From an uncultured Eggerthellaceae bacterium (GTDB taxonomy: Bacteria; Actinomycetota; Coriobacteriia; Coriobacteriales; Eggerthellaceae): a DNA stretch of 17,643 nt. The position numbers and the translations under genes were made by a program. This document shows positions 12,607 through 17,643 of the stretch, in pieces; position 1 is the stretch's first letter; each line of letters starts with the position of its first letter. Under the pieces are notes generated by a model that saw only the letters and a program-made list of their open reading frames with translations, was not told the DNA's origin and searched no databases. The stretch is from contig CAKTVK010000039.1 in NCBI GenBank assembly GCA_934623455.1, forward strand, positions 1 to 17,643, read 5' to 3'.

Positions 12607-15135
12607 ATGACGAAACGCAAAGTAAAGGACCTCGAGCAAGACCCAGAAAGCAGGGACGCGGGAAGCGCAAGTGCCACCGCTTCTGGCGCGGCCGCCGCAG
12701 GCACCTCGGGAGACTCCTCGCGCGGACAGAGCAAGGGATATGTCCTGGTAGCGGTTGTGTACCTGCTGGGTTTGTGCATGGGCGCTCTGGACATGAGCAT
12801 TGTCAACCCAGCGCGTACCGTTATCCAAAACTCCCTGGGCGTGGATGACAGCCTGGGCGTTTGGATTCTTACCATCTACACGCTGGCCTACGCGGTGTCC
12901 ATCCCCGTCATGGGTAAGCTGGCCGACCGCCACGGCCGCAAGTACATCTACTTGCTGTGCATCTTCCTGTTTGGCGCTGGCTCGGCACTGTGCGGCCTAG
13001 CCAACAGCATGGGCAGCTTCGAGCTGCTACTGGGCGCACGCGTTATCCAGGCGCTGGGCGGCGGCGGCATCATGCCCGTGGCAACCGCTGAATTCGGCAC
13101 CGCCTTCCCCGAGGAAAAACGCGGCATGGCGCTGGGCCTGGTCGGCATGGTCTACGGCCTGAGCAGCATCTTTGGCCCCTCGGTCGGCAGCGCCATTTTG
13201 GACATCTTCGGTCAGAGCCAGTGGCAGTTCATCTTCTTCGTGAACATCCCCGTTTGCCTGGTAGTGCTGATCCTTGGCCTGAAGAAGCTGCCGAACTCCA
13301 CCGCCGAAGAAGTAAAACCCATTGATGGCCTGGGCATTCTTCTGCTCACCATCATGACGCTGTCGCTCATGTACGGCCTGAAGAACATCGACTTCTTCAG
13401 CTTTGCGGCATCCATCAAGGGCACCGACGTATGGCCGTTCCTGGTAATCTTTGTGGTGCTGTTGCCGCTGTTCGTTATCCGCGAAAACAGGGCGGAAGAC
13501 CCCGTTATCAACCTGCATTACTTCCGCAACGTCAACATTTTAATCACGCTGATCTGCGCTGTTATCTCGGGCATCATCATGATGGGCACCATCTTCTTCC
13601 CGCAGTTCTGCGAAAACGCTCTGTTCATGAAATCGGGTTCCGGCGGCTACTTCATCGCACTGCTAGGCGTTGGCAGCGGCGTGGGCGCCATGATGTCCGG
13701 CAAGCTGATTGACAAGCACGGCGTGAAACCGGTCATGGCCCTTGGCTTCATTGGCTCGGCCATTGGCTCGCTGTTCATGGCGTTTGTGGCCTGCGATAAC
13801 CCCACCCTGCCCAACGTCTGCCTTATGCTGATTCTGACCGGCCTGGGTTTGGGCTTTACCATGGGCACGCCGCTGAACTACATGATGCTGCAGAACACGC
13901 GCGACTCCGAATCGAACTCCGCGCTGGCAACGCTTTCGCTGGTGCGCTCCATTGGCACTGCTGTGGCGCCCGCCATTATGGTCGCGTTCATTGTGCACGC
14001 AAGCGCTAGCATGCAAACGAACCTCATGAACGAGCTGCCCGAAGAAGTGACCGTGAACCCCCTGCCCTACGCGCAGGTCATTGACCAGAAGATAGACGAA
14101 ATGCGCGCGGACGAAGACACCGCCGCCATGCTTGAAGGCCAGGATATCCCCAAGCTGATGAGCTACACCACCATTGCGGTGAACATGAATAACACGAGCG
14201 AAAACAGCGATATGAACGTAACCATTAGCCCCGCCATTATCGACGAGATGCAAAACTCCGACGTGACCACTATCGCGGGCGTGTGCAAAGAAATGACAAC
14301 CGATGTGTTTGACCAGCTCAAGCCGCAGCTTATTCAAAAGGCATCGGATGGCATGACGAGCGGCATTACCGCCATGGAAGGCGGCGCCGCAGAAATGCAG
14401 GACGGCCTGAACGAGATGACCTCGGGCATTGAAGAAATGAACACCGGCCTGGCGGGTTTGGGAGAAAGCATTGCCAATGTGGACTCTCAGATCAGCGAAG
14501 CAAGCGCAAAGATCGACAACTTCGACGCGCAAATCGCCCAGATGCAGGCAGGTTCCGACAAGATTGAAAACGGCATTGAGCAGATGAAGGCCGCGCTGCC
14601 GGGTATGAAAGCCCAGCTGGCAACGCTGACCGAAGGCACACCCGAATGGGAAGAGCTGAACGGCAAGATCACTTCCGTGGAAGAGAATATCCCCGCTATG
14701 GAGGCCCAGAAGGCCGAGCTTGACCAAGGCATTGCCGGCTTGAGCCAAGCACGTGCCGGCGTAAGCGCGGGGCGCGACGGCATGACCGAAGGTCGCAACG
14801 AAATGCTGTCCGCACAAAGCGAGATGGAATCTGGTCGCAGCGAGCTGATGGGCGCGCAAGCCAACCTGCAGTCCGCTTACGATGACCTGAGCGAAACGAT
14901 TGCCGAGATGAAGGCCGCGCGCGATGCTATCCCCGCCATGTTTGACGAAGCGGAAACGAACTATCTGACCGCTGTGGACAATTGCGCAAGCGGGATTCAG
15001 GCCACGTATCAGCAAACGCTGAACAGCGGCTTCAAGGGCATGGCAATCTTCGTTGCTATCTGCGCGCTGGTTGGTTTGGCGCTGTTGCTTCCCTACAACG
15101 AGAAGCGCAGGGAGCTCGCTGAGCCCTTTTGTTGA
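12607..15135 (+). CDS. DHA2-type MFS exporter with a giant extracytoplasmic loop
   Basis: An 842-residue membrane protein. After a low-complexity cytoplasmic N-terminus (1-43), hydrophobic helices run from about 44 to 465. DHA2 motifs are visible: GALDMSIVNPA in helix 1, motif A GKLADRHGRKY (103-113), and the motif-C-like GLSSIFGPSVG (184-194). A loop of about 345 residues (466-810) follows, then a final helix (811-829) and a short basic tail. With a 14-helix topology this loop faces outside. It is rich in spaced Gly/Met/Glu heptad-like repeats (about 580-775), probably coiled coil, resembling loops of MmpL/YhgE-type proteins. I chose the ATG at 12607 (AGGAAG 7 nt before); the frame extends upstream into marR. 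The stop codon lies in a 33-bp repeat. Probably efflux under MarR control; substrate unknown. Confidence 0.92.
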   Translation: MTKRKVKDLEQDPESRDAGSASATASGAAAAGTSGDSSRGQSKGYVLVAVVYLLGLCMGALDMSIVNPARTVIQNSLGVDDSLGVWILTIYTLAYAVSIPVMGKLADRHGRKYIYLLCIFLFGAGSALCGLANSMGSFELLLGARVIQALGGGGIMPVATAEFGTAFPEEKRGMALGLVGMVYGLSSIFGPSVGSAILDIFGQSQWQFIFFVNIPVCLVVLILGLKKLPNSTAEEVKPIDGLGILLLTIMTLSLMYGLKNIDFFSFAASIKGTDVWPFLVIFVVLLPLFVIRENRAEDPVINLHYFRNVNILITLICAVISGIIMMGTIFFPQFCENALFMKSGSGGYFIALLGVGSGVGAMMSGKLIDKHGVKPVMALGFIGSAIGSLFMAFVACDNPTLPNVCLMLILTGLGLGFTMGTPLNYMMLQNTRDSESNSALATLSLVRSIGTAVAPAIMVAFIVHASASMQTNLMNELPEEVTVNPLPYAQVIDQKIDEMRADEDTAAMLEGQDIPKLMSYTTIAVNMNNTSENSDMNVTISPAIIDEMQNSDVTTIAGVCKEMTTDVFDQLKPQLIQKASDGMTSGITAMEGGAAEMQDGLNEMTSGIEEMNTGLAGLGESIANVDSQISEASAKIDNFDAQIAQMQAGSDKIENGIEQMKAALPGMKAQLATLTEGTPEWEELNGKITSVEENIPAMEAQKAELDQGIAGLSQARAGVSAGRDGMTEGRNEMLSAQSEMESGRSELMGAQANLQSAYDDLSETIAEMKAARDAIPAMFDEAETNYLTAVDNCASGIQATYQQTLNSGFKGMAIFVAICALVGLALLLPYNEKRRELAEPFC

Positions 15136-15161
15136 CAAATTACCCCACCTTTTGTCAACAT
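15129..15161 (+). repeat. 33-bp palindromic repeat, copy 3 (contains a stop codon)
   Basis: Reads TTGTTGACAAA on the plus strand, i.e. the sense of the transporter gene, and supplies that gene's TGA stop (15133-15135). Only the last base differs from the perfect copies. It forms an inverted pair with the copy at 15259-15291. Confidence 0.9.
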
Positions 15162-15191
15162 TTCACAACCCGCCAGCGCACAGCCCCTGAA

Positions 15192-15210
15192 GGGCGTCCG
15201 CCGGCAAGGG
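15192..15210 (+). repeat. GGGCGTCCGCCGGCAAGGG repeat
   Basis: Differs by one base from the minus-strand copy at 1683-1665. It follows the 33-bp repeat of the transporter gene by 30 bp, in the same sense. Confidence 0.6.
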
Positions 15211-15258
15211 CAGTTGGAACAAACCTCCGTCCCCTGTTCCACGCGAATCGCACCGCGA

Positions 15259-15291
15259 TTGTTGACAAAAGGTGGGGTAATTTGTCAACAA
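15259..15291 (-). repeat. 33-bp palindromic repeat, copy 4 (after MoxR-methyltransferase)
   Basis: Identical to the copy at 1738-1770. In the sense of the minus-strand gene it begins 12 nt after the stop codon. With copy 3 it brackets the convergent intergenic region and could serve as a 3' hairpin for both genes. Confidence 0.9.
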
Positions 15292-15303
15292 GTAATGCTG
15301 CGG

Positions 15304-17643
15304 CTAGGCGCGAGGTTTGCGCAGATGGACAACGGTTGCAATGAAACGCACGTCTTCGGCACTTTCGGCTGTTTCCACGGCGTAATTGGACTTGTACCCT
15401 TGCTGAGGCAGCACGTCATGCGCATCGTTGTACTCGGGACGCGCATAGCCAATCTCGGCAAGCATAGCTTCGAACTGGAGCTTATACGGCGCCGCCTGAA
15501 TGCTGTTGCCCAGCTCACGCGCATGCAAAACAACATCTTCATCACGCGGCGCGTCGGCAACCACGGTCTCGCAAATCAGCAGGCCACCCGGCTTCATAAC
15601 CTGGAACATCTGCCGGAAAGCACGCTTGGGGTCAAGCGCCAAGTTCACCACGCTGTTGACAAACACCACGTCACAGCTGTTTTCCTCTACGCCGGCACCC
15701 AGCAAGTCTTCCGGATAGCCGTGCAAAAACGTCATATTGCTCTCGGGCAGGCCCGTATCATGCCACGCGCGCTCGGATCGCTGACGTGCCTCTTCCAAAT
15801 GCTCCTGCGCCCACTCAACGCCAATCACGGAACCCGATTCGCCCACGCGCGACGACAGCTTGAACACGCCTTTACCGCGACGGCAGCCAATGTCCAAAAC
15901 ACGCTTGCCCACCAGGTTATCCGGCAGCGTCATTTTGCACAGCGACGCAAACCCGTATTCAAACTGCGCTCCTGAATAATATTCCGCTAAATCAGCGCCA
16001 TCGCAGGCAGGTTGCGTAGTCTTTTCGAACGTGCCCCCCGTCTGAGCCGCCTGGGGCGCACGCTCACCCGCAGAAACCGAAGTCGTTTCCGGTCGCTCAC
16101 GCACCGCCGGTCGCTTGTTGGCCGCACCCTCAAGCCTGTTGGCATCGATATTCAGCTGCGCCGCGCGCTGCTGAAGCTCGCGCGCATGCTGATCGGTCTG
16201 CATGCTTTCGTTGTGAGCATAGTAGCTCTCGTTGCCAAAGTGGTTGATGAACTGGGACGTTGCCTTGCGCGCCGTGAGCTCGGTCACGAACACGAGCGAT
16301 TCCCTTCCCTCGGGAAACACGTTGTCAACGAACGCGAACGCGGCGTCAATCTTCGCGCTTGCCGCTTTCATCGCACGCTCGAAATCGCTCACGCACGTAC
16401 GGTAATCACCACGAATCACGGCGAAGGCATCGGGGCCGCTCTCAACTCCCGCCAGCACGCAATCGGAAATGAAGCCCTCCAACGTGTCGATGAAGCGACG
16501 CTCACGCCGCACGCGCCGCGCCGCCAGGGTTCCCGCCGTCTTTGCGCGCTTCAAAGCTTCCTTGCGCTCGCGCACCATGGTGCCCAGCACGTCATCGACG
16601 CTTGAGCCGCCTTCCACCAGCGGACGGGCATCGCGCAGCGCATCGCGCGTGCGCGCCAACACGTCTTCGGCCAACAGCACATCGGAAGCGTAACCCGAAA
16701 GTGCATCCAACATAAGACCCATGAGCGCAAGCCGCTCGTCAAACTTGGCATCCTGAGCACGGCGTACAATATCTTCGCTTGCTTGACCAGCCAGAATAGA
16801 CTCAACTTGGTAGTCGGAGCGGTACTTGTTGAACAGCAAGTAGTACGTGGCAAAGCGGTCGGAAATGTCATCGTCTTGCAGGAACTGCTCAATCAAGTCG
16901 CGATCAACTTTCTTTCCCATGCGCTCGAACAGCTTGATGATTTCCGACAAATCCTCCCAACCGCGCGCCGTCACAAAGCGCTTGCCCGCCGGCGTGGACA
17001 CCACGGAATAGAAGTTTTCCTTCTTCAGATCCAAAAACGACAAAACGGCTGGATGGATATCGTGGTCAATGGCGTACGAACGCCACGCATCAAACGACGG
17101 CTCCACTACCACTTTGCGCAAGCGGTCAAGCGTGACGATATCGAACTCATGGACGCTTTTGTTGTATTCGGGCGGGTTACCCGCGCACACCACCACCCAG
17201 TTATCGGGCACGCGATGACGCCCGAACGTCTTGAACTGCAGGAATTGCAGCATGCTGGGATAGAGCGTTTCGGAAACGCAGTTAATTTCATCCAGAAACA
17301 AAACGCCACGTGAAACGCCTGTTTGCTCCATATAATCGTACACGCTGGCCACAATCTCGCTCATAGTGTACTCGGAAGCATCGTACTCCGTGCCTTCGTA
17401 ATTGTGGTGGACGATAAGCGGGAGACCCAAGGCGCTTTGGCGCGTGTGATGCGTCATGGAATAGCTAACCAGGCCAATGCCCAGCTCTTGGGCAATCTGC
17501 GACATAATGGCGGTCTTGCCAATGCCCGGCGCGCCCAAAAGGAAAACGGGACGCTGCTTCGATGGGTCAATGCAGTACATGCCTTCGTCGTCTTTCGCCA
17601 GATACGCCTCAACCGTATCTTTCACGTGCTGTTTTGCTTGCGC
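15304..17643 (-). CDS. MoxR-type AAA+ ATPase fused to a SAM methyltransferase (5' partial)
   Basis: The frame is open to the right edge, so the true start is probably outside. The first possible start inside is GTG at 17625, giving 773 residues used for numbering here. Residues 1-200 are a MoxR-like AAA+ module: Walker A GAPGIGKT (31-38), Walker B VLFLDE (108-113), sensor-like VVVCAGNPPEYN (144-155). Residues about 200-470 are helical and unassigned. A charged, Pro/Ala-rich linker (about 480-545) leads to a class I methyltransferase: motif I RVLDIGCRRGKG (575-586), VIGVEWAQEHLEEAR (600-614), NSVVNLALDPKRAF and MKPGGLLICETV (677-688), closest in style to ArsM/UbiE-type enzymes. The second Gly of motif I is Arg. 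MoxR ATPases usually act as chaperones with VWA proteins; the methylation target is unknown. Confidence 0.88.
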   Translation of the reverse strand, partial: AQAKQHVKDTVEAYLAKDDEGMYCIDPSKQRPVFLLGAPGIGKTAIMSQIAQELGIGLVSYSMTHHTRQSALGLPLIVHHNYEGTEYDASEYTMSEIVASVYDYMEQTGVSRGVLFLDEINCVSETLYPSMLQFLQFKTFGRHRVPDNWVVVCAGNPPEYNKSVHEFDIVTLDRLRKVVVEPSFDAWRSYAIDHDIHPAVLSFLDLKKENFYSVVSTPAGKRFVTARGWEDLSEIIKLFERMGKKVDRDLIEQFLQDDDISDRFATYYLLFNKYRSDYQVESILAGQASEDIVRRAQDAKFDERLALMGLMLDALSGYASDVLLAEDVLARTRDALRDARPLVEGGSSVDDVLGTMVRERKEALKRAKTAGTLAARRVRRERRFIDTLEGFISDCVLAGVESGPDAFAVIRGDYRTCVSDFERAMKAASAKIDAAFAFVDNVFPEGRESLVFVTELTARKATSQFINHFGNESYYAHNESMQTDQHARELQQRAAQLNIDANRLEGAANKRPAVRERPETTSVSAGERAPQAAQTGGTFEKTTQPACDGADLAEYYSGAQFEYGFASLCKMTLPDNLVGKRVLDIGCRRGKGVFKLSSRVGESGSVIGVEWAQEHLEEARQRSERAWHDTGLPESNMTFLHGYPEDLLGAGVEENSCDVVFVNSVVNLALDPKRAFRQMFQVMKPGGLLICETVVADAPRDEDVVLHARELGNSIQAAPYKLQFEAMLAEIGYARPEYNDAHDVLPQQGYKSNYAVETAESAEDVRFIATVVHLRKPRA

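Noticed and set aside
13663..15138. 491-codon open frame on the minus strand
   Set aside because: It is the antisense shadow of the transporter gene, with His/Gly/Val-rich composition and no family match.

Overview
This window is a 17.6-kb chromosomal segment with a GC-rich, Ala-rich coding style, mostly monocistronic or simple-operon layout. A HisZ-HisG fusion, a LarC-type nickel protein, a very large-loop DHA2 transporter and a B12-riboswitch-controlled exported protein suggest an actinobacterium of the class Coriobacteriia (Eggerthella/Slackia-like). That assignment is inference from gene style; no rRNA or marker gene is present to prove it.

Layout. (1) 1-670, minus strand: a cobalamin riboswitch, then an intrinsic terminator, then the first 79 codons of an exported protein that runs off the left edge. 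(2) 671-1790: 1.1 kb with no gene. It holds two long imperfect palindromes with shared ends (862-1076, 1203-1440), several short dispersed repeats and one 33-bp palindromic repeat. (3) 1792-9569, minus strand: a histidine operon in the order hisZ-hisG fusion, hisD, hisC, hisB, hisH, hisA, hisF. hisI, hisE and a histidinol-phosphate phosphatase are not in the window. (4) 9570-10741: leader and intergenic DNA with a 26-bp minisatellite, a candidate his promoter and a third long palindrome (10307-10527). (5) 10742-11710, minus: a LarC N-terminal-type nickel insertion protein. (6) 12000-15135, plus: a MarR regulator and a 14-TM-type drug exporter with a ~345-residue extracytoplasmic coiled-coil loop. 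A good promoter and palindromes precede marR. (7) 15304 to right edge, minus: a MoxR-type AAA+ ATPase fused to a SAM-dependent methyltransferase, open at its 5' end.

How the genes work together. The his genes encode the pathway from PRPP and ATP through the HisH/HisF cyclase step and on to histidinol and histidine, apart from HisI, HisE and the phosphatase. The MarR protein probably represses itself and the exporter. The B12 riboswitch should shut off the exported protein when cobalamin is plentiful.

The most unusual signal is a 33-bp repeat (11-bp stem, 11-nt loop, 11-bp stem) found four times. All four copies lie in the same orientation relative to their host gene. Three sit at or just after a stop codon, and one is inside hisH. 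The hisH copy is read in frame, and its only difference from the consensus changes a would-be TGA stop to TGT. In the transporter gene the same TGA, in the same frame, is the real stop codon. A second repeat family consists of three 215-240-bp elements that end in (CA)TGTTGTTG / CAACAACA(TG)-like termini and can fold into long hairpins.
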